DNA of 43,710 nucleotides from Teratosphaeria epicoccoides (GCA_021401465.1 JADDMT010000188.1:1-43710), one strand, 5' to 3'. Positions 22,270-34,803 are shown, counted from the stretch's first letter. Notes: generated by a model from the letters alone, not told the origin. Program-made: numbers and translations.

Positions 22270-24480
22270 TTCTACGTCCTAGGCGCTAACATGGAAACTA
22301 CCTACTCTACAACTACCTATTCACAGTCATGTAATATTATAGCAGACTACAATATTGTCGTAGCGCCGAAGCCGTTCGCCTATGAAATCGCGACGTATAC
22401 GAATGAACGACTTAACTAATACCTAGAAGAACACAGATAGTAAGGTACTATCTTCGCAAGTTGTCGTTTGCTACTTGTCTTGCTTAGCCTGCTTACGTAG
22501 CGCCTAGAATCGTGAGTATGCAGGATCCTAAGAACATAACGCCTACCTTTATTCAGAGACTAAGGTAAGCAATCATCTCTTCTCGTCTGCCTAGTTGCCG
22601 CTCCTAACGGCCGAGATTAGAGACACTATACGATACTTACGCAGAGCTACGTAGTCACATTTAGTCGACCTCGATCAAGTCGCAGCTTGACTTCAGAACG
22701 TGCCCGTGAACCCCGAGCTACCTAGCACGTCGCTATCACTTGCTACGACAGAATCGCCTCTATCCTAAGAGGAACAAGACCTAGAAGACCTGCGCCGAGA
22801 AATTGATTTATATGCTACGCTAGTTAACGCTAGCGGTCGCTCTCTATACCCGCTACCTCTCCTCGAATTCTTCTTCTAGAACCTAGAAAGGTATCTCGAG
22901 TATGACTAGTATCGCGACATTATCTTGTTCTAGAGGGAGCGAAGCCTTAATAAAGTTAAGCGTACTCCGTTTTGTGCCTGCTATTTGTTAAGATAGAGAA
23001 GGTTCCGCAGGCTACAGTGCATCATTAGACAGCATAGCGTTGAAAGTGAAGGAGTACTTATTAATGCAGCAGATTAGGACAGCTAGGAAGAGTTTCTTGA
23101 GCATCCGGCTTCGGCTGCGTCGACTAGGCAATAGGGCTTCTAAGAGTATATCGAAAACATGAAAAGACAGCTAAGCAAGTATGGCTTTACCTAGACATTC
23201 TAGCTTGACTACAAGGTAAATCGGCAAGACAAGCTAACTACTTGGATCGAGTATCTAGGCTACGAGTACTAGTTCTATGACCGAGCAGCAAGCTTCGTTA
23301 AACGTTTCTAGCAATAGCACGATAATGCCTAGAAGAAGCTTATTAACTCGAACCTCTTGTAGCCTAAAGAAATGTACGATACTATTTGCAATATCGAATT
23401 ATCATTCTAGCGGGCTAGCGAAGAAGTAAAAGCTGAGAAGGCTGTGTAAACGGCAACGGTAGCCGCAGCATCGACCGAGAGAGCTATCGCGAGATCTCAT
23501 AGCTCTACAAGTAATCTTCGATAGCGGCTTTGTACAGAACAAGCTATGCTAAACGTAGCTATAGTAACACATAAGTCGATTAGGACACGAAACGATACTA
23601 TTACTGACTTCCTCTAGACGATAAGGCAATATCGTTATGAGAAGGACGAAGCAGATCGCTTTAGCTTATTGCTACGGTAGATCGAACAGCAAATTCCGTC
23701 GATTAAGCTTAAATTAACCTCCCTTAATAGCGTCGATCCGTATCCCCTTAGGAGACTTCAGCGTAGTTAATCAGAACACGAAGGACAGCATTCACAGAAG
23801 TACACGCATGCTAAAGGCGACAAACAGTTAAATTTAGTCTAGATAGTACCTATAATGTCTCTCTCGCTAACATGCGAATTACGTAAGCGTAGACGTAGCT
23901 CGATAAACAGTAAACTACTACTTAAGAGACACAAGGGTAGTCAAGAAGTTATGGCCTATTCTTTAGCACCTAATATATCCGCTTTAGTAACGATAGTATT
24001 AACACTAGGAACGAGGACAACGTAAGAGCTCGAGGTAGTAGGCGTCTCCTTAGGCAAGTCTTTGCTACTACTCTAACTACTACGCCGTAGTGCTAGAATC
24101 GTGGAAATGAGGAAGAAGGCAATGGCTACTAAGAGACTAGATCGTCTGCTATTAGCCCTGCTAGATAATATCGAAAGAAAGACTTCAGGAAGGCATGTAC
24201 AGAGGTACGGCGACAATGTGAAGTAATAAGCGGCGTGTAGTAGGACTAAACGCATAGCCGAACAAGGTGCTCGGTTACCCTAGAAACATTAAGAGACTAA
24301 TAAGAGCGTTGCCAAAATTTTTCATTTACTATTGTCTGGCGTCTGCGCTAGCTCAAATCGACTAGGTAGTACGAGATATAGCAAAATGAGCGAAGGCAAG
24401 TTTGCACGACGTCGCTAGACTAGATAAGCGACTACGCGCTAAGCTAGAGGTATATGGCTAGCTAGCAAGTAGTGTAATGG
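22270..24480 (+). pseudogene. fungal coiled-coil protein of unknown function, RIP-inactivated
   Basis: A short first segment has VVAPKPFAYEIATYTNE near 22360 in one frame. A long segment from 22769 to about 24250 then stays in another frame, so at least one intron or indel separates them. The long segment is rich in aromatic and charged residues (WIEYLGYEY-like, FYDRAASFVKRF) and an Ala/Glu-rich helix (EEVKAEKAV, VAAASTERAIARS), typical of a coiled coil. Nearly all stops are TAG at Trp/Gln positions. I recall similar repeated hypothetical proteins in other filamentous fungi but know no function. Confidence 0.5.
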
Positions 24481-25760
24481 AAGACTGTTAGGCTTAGAGG
24501 TCTCGCGATTAAGCGTTAAGTAGATAGCATTTCAAAATCAGATCTCGCGTCTTAGATGATACATTGCCCGATCTTGTCTTCCTACATTCCTCCTGCTCCT
24601 ACCTCGAGCTACATGTATTTACACACATGACTAAACGTCACGTGTCGTTTTCGACTAAGCCGATCAAAGTGCAGGCCGTAACACATGAAGCCGCCTAGCG
24701 TATTGCGCCCCTTCGGCTAGTTGCGTGCCATGCTACTCTGCAAGGATGTTAATAGTAGTGCACTAGGAAGCCGCTTGAACACGCTTGCCTAGACTACAGA
24801 TAATCTTTCCCCTTTCCGCATAATCCGCTAAATAGCAAGACTGTCGGACGTCGTCTAGGCTAGAACAACGCTCGCACGTAGCGTGATGCGCATGCTAGCA
24901 AAAAAGAGGCTAAAAGTAAGGCATACCGCGAGCCTGGCCAGGATAATAGGCATAGCCCTAATTAGGGATAAGATTATGTACTAGCTTATGCCTATAGACG
25001 TACTCTACCTCTAGCTAACGTGTAGGGAGATGCTGCTACAGGACGAGATTCATATCTACACTAGCCCTTTCAAGATTCTGTTTCCTAACAGGCCATGGTT
25101 GTTACGCAAGATTAGAGAGAGATACACGTTCACGCTAGTTAGCGGTCGTCTAGACCCTATAATGAATCTACAGATCGTGCTAGATACGATGCCGCTAGGG
25201 TGCTACAACTTTGCCAGAGAAGCATAGTTACGCGTCAAATTGCTACTAGTCGTCACTTAGAATAGACAGTTCGTTTCGTGTACGGAAGATTTAATCCCTA
25301 GGCACATGTTCGCGCGCTCGAATGACAATGAAGTCTAGCAATAGACTCAAGGTATAGGTTACCTTCGGTTTCGAATGATACGCATAGACAGGAGCGAGCT
25401 TTCCCTTAATATCGCACTGCTAACAGTGCTTATGCGGCTAAGCGGGACGATTACCTTGTCCGACGACATACTTAGCGTGCTAACTACGCGCTCTTACTGT
25501 CCCGGCTTGACGATTAGCTACGTGCACGCTAGTCAGGGTAAGAGCGAGGTCGTGCGCTTCGTTCTAAACACATCGTCCTAGCTGTCTAAGGAGCTAGATT
25601 CACGCAAGATTTTGTTTATGCTCGACACTAACGATAGGTAGTAGCCGGTTTCGAATTCCTTGACCTTCCCTGTCTTTAAGGCCGCGCCCTGCCGTTCTTA
25701 GGCATAACGGGCGTAAAGTAAAGCGGATACGAGCTCGCCGACATAGCGCAATTCAAGCGA
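24481..25760 (+). pseudogene. probable UPF1-like SF1 helicase remnant, RIP-inactivated
   Basis: One frame from about 24590 to 25720 with RIP stops. Two stretches resemble the C-terminal half of SF1 helicases: DEIHIYTSPFKILF followed by a YTFTLVSGRLDP region (compare the motif III and RMHP region), and ISYVHASQGKSEVVRF near 25510 (compare the D-x-x-Q-G-x-E motif V). No Walker A motif is readable. The assignment rests on degraded motifs and is tentative; it could be another ATPase. Confidence 0.3.
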
Positions 25761-27427
25761 GCTCATAGATTTGACACTAACTATATCTAATGCACTTATG
25801 CATTACAGGAGGAGAATAACACAGAAGTTATCGCACAATACAGACTAGTTACTTATACGCTAGAGTTTATATGCAAGGGATTAATTAAAGTAATACTAGT
25901 AAAACTAGTTAGGCCGAACAAAGGGAGTGCGATTAGCCTAAGGATAGCGGCTAGGACAGAGAGCTCTGATTATCGACCTATTATTAATATGCTAGGAGAT
26001 CACAGACTTAAGATATAGTAAATACTACATAGACTATGTGTAAGTGTTAGTCATCGATAGGCCCTTGTAGAGCGCTTACACATACTAGGACAAAGCCTAA
26101 TGTGTGCCTCCTACCTAGCAACCTTTAGTTTACTAGGCGACTACTTGTCCTGTAGTAGGCTTACTAAGCGACATGTAGAAATCCTTGTTGCAAAGGCGGT
26201 CCTTCTAGCATAGGATCTATCTACTTTCCTACTAATCTATACTACCAAAGCTTAGGACTCCTGTTTAGGTCGTGGCTGCTACTTAGATGCCTGCGACTAA
26301 TGCTGCATGTTTTAGAAGACGTTAGTTTAGAGAGCCTAGTAAGCCCCTACTAGAAGGAGACATCGCTATCGAAAGAATTTGAGTTACATTACTATGTAAG
26401 TGTTGTCCGCTATATAGACTAGGAACTTTAGGCTACATCGTTTAGTAATAACATCTTTGTGCTATGTCCGCTTCGCTAGCTGCTAGAATACATAAGCTTA
26501 TAGTAGCACACTCTCCGTTTATCGGTCAATTTAGCAAGCTAATAGCTTAGCATAGAGAACTATAGAGAGACGAAGCTGTCTGAAGCTTTAGATCTTCTAG
26601 ACTACGATCACGTTCACTCTAGTGACATACGACACCCTGCGACCCTAAGTACTAAAGACTCTAAGCTACTATATGCCTACGATCTAGCGATGTCTAGGTC
26701 TAAGACCTTGGCTAATTAGTACGCTTTGCGCTTTCTAGCGTAATTCGATTCACAGATTACCTGGCTTTGCGACACACGCAGACTTTTCTTAGAAGCTTTC
26801 GACGCTAAGACAGGTGCAGAGTCTCCTAGTGTAGTAGACTATACCTTCTTTGCCTATCTCAAGCATGCGACAGCTCCCGATTAGAACTCTGTTAATCCTA
26901 ACAGCATTAGTAAGTACTTACCTTAGGTTTCGACTAGCTGCGGCTAACTTCGTGTGTAACGTAGGCCTGTCCTCGACAAGCAGCACGACAAATATCCGCA
27001 CTCCTGACAATAAGCTATTACGTAGTACATAGCGCTATCTTGTACTTCCCTAGCTTAACGCGCTTATTAAGAACACAAACTACTTAGTAGCGACTTGTCT
27101 GACAGAGAGCTATATAGAGAGCAGAGCATCGGTATTTGCGGCTACTAAGAGGTTGCTTGAGATGGCAGAGCAGACATTAAATTACTACAAAATGTTCTAT
27201 GGCGTACATGTAGAAGTGCTTAAAGGCGTACATAGATAGCCATAGATAGACCGCATACTATGTCTTTGCAGACTAAAGTGTCAAAGCGTAGAATTAGGCT
27301 TAACGTAACTGACATTGCCAGATGTCGTGCTATCTCTCCATTCGTTTCCCTCCCTATAAAAGTCCTCTACTAGAAGTCAAGCGGGCGTGCCGTACAGCCG
27401 CATATGCCGCATAGCTTCTTAGTTTCT
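25761..27427. other. RIP-mutated DNA with a coding-like stretch, unidentified
   Basis: A readable frame on + around 26560-26900 (LSEALDLLDYDHVH, SVVDYTFFAYLKHA) looks like former protein sequence, possibly the C-terminal part of the preceding gene. The rest shows only short frames. It ends at an abrupt shift to AT-rich DNA near 27428. Confidence 0.35.
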
Positions 27428-27679
27428 AGTATTATATTCTTTATTATATATCTTCTTTTATAATAGACTAATATAATTATACGATAGTGGAAATTAAATA
27501 GTAAAATAAATATAATATTTCAGTAATAGCGAGATATTATAAAATAGACCGGTCGATATTTAGTAGATATATAAATAGTATTATTAGAATAGCTACTTAA
27601 AATTACAAAAATTAGATAATATTATCCTATTAATAAGAATATATACTTATTAAATATCTTAATATCCTTTTAGAGTATA

Positions 27680-28152
27680 GATTACTTTCTATACTATTAA
27701 TATTTTATAACTTTATATATAATATTATAAAGAGATAGCCTAGTAAGGATTAGATATCTATCTTCTATAAAAGATATAGAAATAAGATTCTCTTATTCTA
27801 TCTCTAACTATTAAATAAAAAATATAAGAAGGTAGATAGTAAGGCTTGATATTATATATACTTCGAGTTAGTAAACTAGAAGATTAAAAAGTATAATATA
27901 CTATCTAAGAGTATATATAATATAGATAAGAAAGATATCCTTATTAGCTTCCTTATAAAAGCAAAGAGAGTAGTCTCTAAAACTATTTTAGATAGTAAAA
28001 GACTACTAAATAATATATAGGATAGTAATAGAAAGTAGCTTATAATAGTTAGTTATATTTATATTAATAGAATATAGCTACTATTTAGCTTTATTTACTA
28101 AGTAAAGATAGGTAATATTTAAAATACTTAGATATAGGACTTTAAGCCTTTA
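27680..28152 (+). pseudogene. pogo/Fot1 transposase, N-terminal part
   Basis: Frame continuous with 34985-35655. Readable: YFELV, then YNIDKKDILI (expected YNMDEKGFLIG of Fot1/pogo), AKRVVSKTILDS, then QDGNREW-like residues with Trp as TAG. This covers the first Asp of the DDE_1 catalytic triad region. It ends in DFKPL at the insertion point of element C. Confidence 0.75.
28148..28152. repeat. target-site duplication CTTTA, left
   Basis: CTTTA directly before the LTR at 28153, matched by CTTTA at 34980-34984 directly after the other LTR. Removing element C and one copy restores the transposase frame. Confidence 0.9.
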
Positions 28153-28328
28153 TGTCACGGGTAAACGGCGTATACACAGGGGTTCATGTAGTATTCAACA
28201 AGTACGATAGGGAGAGAGGGACTATCTACTAGTTATCCGGTCTTTTATAACTAGCCTTGTCAGGGATCGCGTCGCGCACCGCGCACAGGCCCTAGCCTAT
28301 GCCAAGACTTAGGGCCTCGCCCTTCACA
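28153..28328 (-). repeat. 3' LTR of element C, 176 bp
   Basis: On + it reads TGTCACGGGT..CCCTTCACA. It matches 34804-34979 apart from about a dozen mostly transitional changes, and matches 43134-43295. Confidence 0.93.
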
Positions 28329-28331
28329 TTA

Positions 28332-28346
28332 CCCCCCCCCCCCCCC
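28332..28346 (-). promoter_or_regulatory. polypurine tract of element C: 15 consecutive G
   Basis: Fifteen C on + (G on the element's sense strand) 3 nt from the 3' LTR. This is the expected position of the plus-strand primer. Copy D has a purine-only tract at the same place. Confidence 0.7.
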
Positions 28347-28779
28347 TTTCCGTGTTTTCGGCGAGGAATCCGTCAGTTTCCTTCTAGCACATAAGGCCTA
28401 GATCACGGCCAGGCTGACACGGCTTCCTAACTCTACTTCCCTTGTCTAAGTCTACTCTACTTGTCTAAGTCTACTTTACTTCACTTCTTACGCTCCCTGT
28501 TCTCCTGTGTCTACAGCCTGGCCTCTAACTAGTCTTGCCAGGTCCCTAGACCCCACTTTGCTTATTTAAATCTACTTCACTTTCCTACCTTTCTTTACTT
28601 CACTTCTATTTATCGCCATCCGAGCCATTATAGGGGCGCTCCTAGGCCCGTGCTAGTACGTCCCTTACTATATAAAAAGCGCTGTTCGCTCTCGCTCTTG
28701 CTTCCTTTCTCTTACATACTTACCTTACTATAAGCCCCCCCCCCCTCCTTCTCCTACCTTCCGGCTTTTTCTCCGGGAT
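28347..28779 (-). other. 3' non-coding region of element C with short tandem repeats
   Basis: Contains repeated TCTAAGTCTACT-like units (28444-28480 and again near 28565) and a second run of 11 C at 28735-28745. The same layout, including the second C run, is present in copy D (43314-43710). No gene supported. Confidence 0.6.
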
Positions 28780-29700
28780 TCCGGGCGATACTAACTAGAA
28801 CCAGATAGCCCCTGCTATTTACTACGTCGACTACGCCCTCTAGGGCGTAGATTACGTCCCCTAATTAGTATGTTCTAGAGTCCTCGTCCTTATACCTAGC
28901 CTTAGCTAATAGATCTGTCTAGTCTACCTGAGCCCGCGCCTACTAGCGCTACGCTAGTAAGCGCCTAAACTGCAAAGCCCTGTACGCGTCACTTAGTATC
29001 TACGCAAAATGCTCCGCTAACTTAGCTAGCCCCGCTCTTGCCTACGTCTCCTACGCCTCCTAGACCCGTTCCTAGGACGCTGACAGGTATGATCTATAGC
29101 CTAGGGGGTTTTGCACAGCTAACATCGTATAGCGCCGCTGCGTATAACGACCTGTCGAAGGTCCTTAAGGCCTAGAGGGCCTTAGGGCCTTTACAGTTAG
29201 CGGGTCTACTATCTAGGTACTTTCTACTAATGTCCTCTATAATTACGCCGCTAACCTCGAGCAGCGTCGTAGCCTAGGAGGTTATAGGGACTATAGGTGC
29301 CGCTGTCGCCTAGTAGGGCCTCCTGTGAGTTTATCCCGTATTCTGTGTGTTTCTACATGCTAATAGTTCGGAAGGTCTAGGGGTGTTCTACTAGCGCTTA
29401 CCTTAGGTAGGTAGCGGGAGAACGTTGCTAGTAAGGGCAAGAGCCCTTGTTAGCGTCAGTCTGGCGCTACTACGCGGGGCCCTGACCGTGAGGCCGGGGA
29501 CTCTGACAGCGGCCTAGTCGGCGGGTCTAGGGGGTCTGGCGAGGGCCCCTTAGATGGCGGGGGGTCTACTAGCGACCCTATTGCTACTAACAGGGGGGCT
29601 AGCCCTGCTAGCAGGGCCCCTAGTAACAATCTCGCGTGATTGTCGCTAGGGTCCTCTATTCTCGGCGCGGGGGCCCGCGGCTAGGGGGGGTTTTTTCTTT
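28780..29700 (-). pseudogene. extra reading frame after pol in element C, unknown protein
   Basis: On the element's sense strand, downstream of the chromodomain, coding-like sequence continues for about 300 codons. It opens with a Pro/Ala/Arg-rich part (SRASPPVSSNRVASRPP near 29600), continues as TTLLEVSGVIIEDISRKYL and ALRTFDRSLYAAALYDVS (about 29265-29110), then after a frame change near 29100 as LAKLAEHFA, SDAYRALQFRRLL and LLAKARYKDEDS with many TAG at Trp positions. I do not recognise the family. It could be an added gene of this lineage; the two frames imply an indel or my misreading. Confidence 0.4.
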
Positions 29701-29839
29701 TGTTATATATATAGTTAACTAATGTCAATTTCCCCCCCCTTCTAATTTTGTACTTTCTTAAACGCCTGTACTCCCTGTTACAAATGCTAGACTCCCTTTA
29801 CTAAGTCCTACATCCTGCTTCCTTTTTCTTCTTGTCCTA

Positions 29840-32800
29840 CCTCTATCTAGGGCCGTCGTTGTTCTCCGCGCTCCCCTAGGTCTGCTCGAAGTAGTCTATT
29901 ACTTTAGTGTCCGCTAGGTTTTCTAGGGGCTCCTATGTAGGTTTGTAGTACCCCGACTATTTTACTAGGACCTCGCGTCCTCTTCCCCTTCTCTTGTTCC
30001 TCGCGCGGAGTATCTCCTCTACTAACTATTCCTCGTGCGACTTAAACAAAAGGGGGTCCGGCTATTCATCGTCGTTCTCCTGTCTAGGCATAGGGTCTTT
30101 TCCCGCTAGTCTTAGTAGGTTAGTATAGAATACTAGGTATATATTATTTAGGAGCCTAGTCAAGTAGATAGAGACTAGTAATAATACTTTGGCTACTATG
30201 TACTTCGCATGCTTGGCGTCTAAGCTTTTCTTGGGTCTCTCTGTAGTGTAGTTCCGTAGGTCTAGCTAGACCTTGTCGCCAACTTTATAAATTAGGGTAG
30301 GGTTTTAGCGTTTATTAGCAGACTCCTCCTGTTCCTACATAGAGGCCGCCATTATTACTTGGCAGATTCCTATTATGTCCCGAATCTTTTCTACAAACGC
30401 TCTTGCCCTCTCGGCTGCTTTTAACGGGCTAGGCCCTACGGGGTCCTTAGTTAAAGGTATAGGGCCCTATGCTTCGTAGCTATAGGTAGCGAAGAAGGAG
30501 CTTATACTAATTCCTAAATGATATCTCCTGTTTAGCGCTAGTTGCGCCACGGGGAGCCATCGCTTCTAGTCGGATTGCTTATAGTTAATGTAGTTCTAGA
30601 GGTACGCCTGCACCTCTTAATTTAGGCACTTAGGGCCTCTGTCTGTTTATAGGTAGTACGTAGAGCTTAACCGCTAGGACACGCCTATTCCTTTACAGAA
30701 GGTCGTCTAAAAGGTGCTAGTCTAGTTAGTGCCCCGGTCGCTTGTAATAGCTGTTAGCATTCTATAGTACTAGGCCTAGTAGTCTATGAACTTATTCGCG
30801 TATTCCTCTGCTTTCATGCTAGGCATTACCTACAAGACTACGTACTTGCATAGGCGGTCCTTAATGACCTACAGGTATCGACATCCCTCGGAATCGGGCA
30901 GGTCCGTCATGAAGTCTATTAAGATCTCCTAGAAGAATCTGTCAGGAACTAGTAATAGCTTTAGTAGTCTATGCTTGTGCTCTCTCTATACCTTGTTACA
31001 ACTGTAGTAGTTGCAGTTCCTTAGGAACCGCCAGACATGCTTTGACAGTAGCAGCTAGTAGAAGTCGCGCCCTAGGATCATCGTCGTGGCGTCCCGTCCT
31101 AGGTGCCTATATACCGTAGTGTCGTGCATAGACTAAATGAGCTTTGTCCTAAGCATGTCGTCGCTTTCGTCCCTAGAGTCTGAGGTCTCGCTCCTAGGCT
31201 GACTGTCGTTTGCCCCTAGGACCTATAGTTTGTCGCGGTATCGCAGGAAGCCCCTCTTGTCGATCTTGTAGTCCCCCGCTTGTAGTTTCAGCCTCGCTCT
31301 AGCTAGTAGCGCCTAGGAGCCGCTCTTTACTGCTTTTAACACCGTCGAGTACAGCTCGTCTTTCTCTACTGTAGCTGCCTATAAGTCATTAAGGGTGCCG
31401 TCCTAGAACGGCCCTATAGGCTCCTGGTTAGAGGTTACGGAGTTAGCGAATTGCTGTTCGTTCTCTACTACGGTAGTAGGTAGTAGGCTAGTCAAGGTAA
31501 TCGGTACGACGTCTCTGCTCTCGTCTACAGGGTCCGGCTAACTCTCTACGACTTCTAGGTCCAAAAACCTCTTAAACCGTGATTCCTTATCTTCTGCCCC
31601 TAGCGTGTCCTGTTCTCGTCTCGACAATGCGTCTAGGATAACCCCTTTGGCACCTAGGCGATATACCAGGGAAAACTAGAATTACGCAAGGGTCTTATAC
31701 TACCGTATCTGCCGCTCGGACAGCTGTTGCTTAACCATAAAGTACTCTAGGTTTTTGTAGTCCGTGAGAATAGTGAAGGGCCTACACGACTTCAGCTTAG
31801 GGCCCTAGAACTTAAGGCTAGATATCACGGCTAGCATCTCCTTGTTGTAGATGTCGTAATTAATCTCCGCCTTGTTAAGTTTCTGCGAGAAGAAGCCTAC
31901 TAGTCTCCGGACTCCGTTGCTTTCTTGTAGGAGAGCCGCCCCTAACGCAAACCCGCTGCAGTTAGTCTCTAAAAAGGTCGGCAGCTCCGGGTTCTATTAA
32001 GAAAGGACTAGCGCTAAACAGAACTTCGCTTTTAGCGTTCTAAACCCGGACTCCTCAAGTTCCCCCTAGGAGAACGGTCTGCCCTTCCCTGTAAGCGCCG
32101 TCAAGGGCCCGGCTGTCTTCGAGTAGTTCGGGATGAACATCCTGTAGTAGTTAGCGAAGCCGAGGAATCTACGGACTTCCTTTTGTGTTTTTGGCTGCTC
32201 CTAGTTACGCACGGCCTCTACCTTTTCTAGCTCCGTCCCTATGCCCTTTCTGTTAGCATGGATTATGAACCCTAGGTACTTGATATCCTTTCTAGCGAAC
32301 TCGCTTTTCCTGGGGTCAAGATAAAGGCCTCTGTCCTAGAGCTTCCGGAGTACTCGCGTTACTTTAGCAAAATAGTCTTCTCGCGAGCCGCCGCTATATA
32401 TGATGACGTCGTCCATGTACGCGGAGGCGTAGTCATCTAATTCCTCGCGTAGCAGTGTGTTGATATATCGTTAGAACGTTGCTAGAGCCCTAGATAAACC
32501 GAACGGACACACTAGCTATTCAAATGAACCGAACCTTGTACGAAAGGCTGTCTTGTACTCATGGCCTTTCGCCATACGGATTTAGTAGAAGGCTGACACT
32601 ACATCTACCTTAGTGAGCTACTAGGCTCCTATAAGATTCCTTAAGGTCTCTAGTATTAACAGGAGAGGGTACCTATCTTGCTTTGTGATCGCGTTAAGGG
32701 CGCGGTAATTGCAGCAGAACTAGAGCCCTCCTCCTAGCTTCCGGACAAAAAGAACAGGAGCCGCGGCCTTTAAATTAGTAGGCCGAATGAATCCCTTCCC

Positions 32801-33559
32801 TAGCAGCTCGTCTAAGGACTTCCTTAACACTAGTAGTTCCTCCTTCGACATGCTATACAGGGGTCCCTACGGTAGAGCTAGTTAGGATCTGTCTAGTCCT
32901 TCGCGGAGTTCGATGCAGTAGTCGATGCTAGGGCGGTATGGCGCTAATTTTTCCGCTTCTTGGCGGCAGAACAGCGGAGCCATGTACTAGAGCTCTAGAG
33001 GTAGCGCCTTTCTTAACTCGTCTAGCGTCAGATATTCCTTTGCCTTTAAGGCCTCCGCGATATCTGCTGTTATAGTCACGCATACCTAGGTAAAGTTCCC
33101 GCGGTCCTCGTATTCTCGGTAGTTCCGTCCTTCGTCTATCTACTGTCCTACTCTCCTATGCTAATACCGACGCTTTTCTAGCGCGGTCCGCACTTTGTTA
33201 TGAGCCTTCTAGGGGTTCCCTAGTATTAGGGGGAAGGCTAGATCCTTTACTACGTATGTATACACTAGTTGCTAGAACCCCTCAATTTCTATCTAGAAGG
33301 CGACTACTCCCTCTACCGCGGAGTCCTGCATCGACGCTGTTACGCCCCTCGCTATGCGTGACTCTTTGCTTATTAAGCTTAGGCTGAGACCTTTTACTAG
33401 GTCTCCGTTAATTGTAGCGTAGCATTAGTACCCCTTATTAATAAGAGCTAATGTCCTAGTATTATTTGCTAGGACTACATTAGTATAAATCAGGTTCCTG
33501 TCTATAGATCCCTTAACTCTCTCCTATCCTTCTGCTAATGTCTCCGTTACTCCCGCTTC
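29840..33559 (-). pseudogene. pol of element C: protease, RT, RNase H, integrase, chromodomain
   Basis: Readable on minus: the protease region near 33440 (ALINKGY, expected ALIDSG), RT with NYRALNAITKQDRYP and CPFGLSRALATF, YMDD at 32408-32419, and GFANYYRMFIPNYSK. The integrase has SDRGTN (Asp codon at 30739) and, exactly 36 codons later, Lys (AAG, 30631) where the catalytic Glu is expected. A C-terminal chromodomain-like region follows (VEEILRARNKRRGRG, near 30000). YMDD is one base out of the gag frame, consistent with a -1 shift between gag and pol or with an indel. Stops are mostly TAG. The exact pol boundaries are approximate. Confidence 0.88.
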
Positions 33560-34782
33560 CTAACTCCGAGCGGGAGTTAATCTTTTCCCGAGTTTTTCCT
33601 CCTAGGTTCCTCTGCTATTCTATCGACCTCTAGCAACGGCGACACTCTAGTTGTGTTAATCCGGGCTAGGGGTATAGCCGCGGCGTAGGGATACCCCTTA
33701 ACTTAGTGTCTAGACGCTCTGTAACAGAAGTACAGGTTATTCTCCTAGCGTTTCTCTCTCTCTGTAGCGTCTACCTATTTAGCGCGTAGTTTCCCCCCGT
33801 TGTTTTGTAGGGGTCCTTTGCCGTCATATCGGTCTCCTATAGTACGAGTCAGTACTATGACTATATCCCTATCCGCGTCTATTTAGGGTCCGACTCCAGG
33901 ATTTGGCACCTACGCGGCAGCCGCGGGAATGCCTTTAGAGTCCTTGTTCTTCTCTCTTAACTACCTCCTATAGGCCGCTTTAAACTAGTCGGTTGCCTTA
34001 GAGTTTGTCATGACCCTTTCGACCTCCTCTGCAAACGCGTAGTAGTCCCCCTTATCTCTCACGTTCGCTATGTACATCCTAGCGGGATTTGAAAACGAGT
34101 TCTTAAGGTATCTAATCTTCGCGTCATCTACCTACTAGTCCCCTCCTGCTAACAGCAGGAGTTCGTCGAATTCTAGCTAGTGCTCGTGCTATGGCTAGCC
34201 TGCCGCATGTCAGAGGTTCGTGAGCTATTCTAGAGCTTTTGCTGTCTTGTTACTATCCGCGAACACGGCCTTGAGTTACGTGAGGAAAGCTTCAGGGTCC
34301 TTCGCTCTGTCCGGGCCTCCTTTCTCCTAGAAATGGCGCATTCGGGCGCGCTAGCGAGTAGGGAGGGTGTCGTAGATCATGTTCTAGTAATAATCTACGC
34401 CTATCGAGGGTTTTATCCTAGAGTGCGCCCTAAGCGAACTCCTAATACAGAGCAGGTAATCCCTAAATGATTTGGCTCTTCTGTCCTACATTAGTAGCCT
34501 CTATTCTCGGGGTCCTGTTAGTTCTAGGCCGGAGTTCGCACGCGTTACTACGGCTAGCGTGTCCGCGAGAGCCTTTAGTAGCTCCTCTGACAGGCCGCCT
34601 AGGTTTTGTCGCTATTAGGACTCTAATTCATTTAGCGCGGCTCTTGTAGCTATTAGCTCGGCCATAATTTGCTGTTACTAGGTATACATTCCTTCGACGA
34701 CGCGGCGCATTTCTGCTAACGCTTCCTCGTTTGTAGATCCTTCGGACACTAGGGTTAATTAGCTAGGAGACAGCCTTTCCAT
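33560..34782 (-). pseudogene. gag of element C
   Basis: Starts ATG at 34782, 22 nt inside the 5' LTR: MERLSPS, then EALAEMRRVVEGMY and MAELIATRAALNELE. A degraded zinc knuckle (NLYFCYRASRH, expected CFRCG-x-x-GH) is near 33735 in the same frame. Gag would form the particle and bind element RNA. Broken by RIP stops. Confidence 0.75.
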
Positions 34783-34792
34783 AGTGAAATTA

Positions 34793-34801
34793 ATCGTACT
34801 T
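34793..34801 (-). promoter_or_regulatory. putative self-priming primer-binding site, element C
   Basis: On the sense strand AAGTACGAT, 2 nt inside the 5' LTR. It is the exact reverse complement of ATCGTACTT at 34851-34859 in the LTR, about 41 nt after the TATA box. If the preceding TT was once TC (a CpA site), the pairing would extend to 10 bp. Confidence 0.5.
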
Positions 34802-34803
34802 AA

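Noticed and set aside
12865..27427. A Starship captain (DUF3435 tyrosine recombinase) in the multi-gene block
   Set aside because: No R-x-x-R-Y-type recombinase sequence was recognised in any frame; the cargo idea is kept only as a hypothesis.
28331..28346. C run as an assembly gap or artefact
   Set aside because: It lies exactly at the polypurine-tract position, and copy D has a similar tract.
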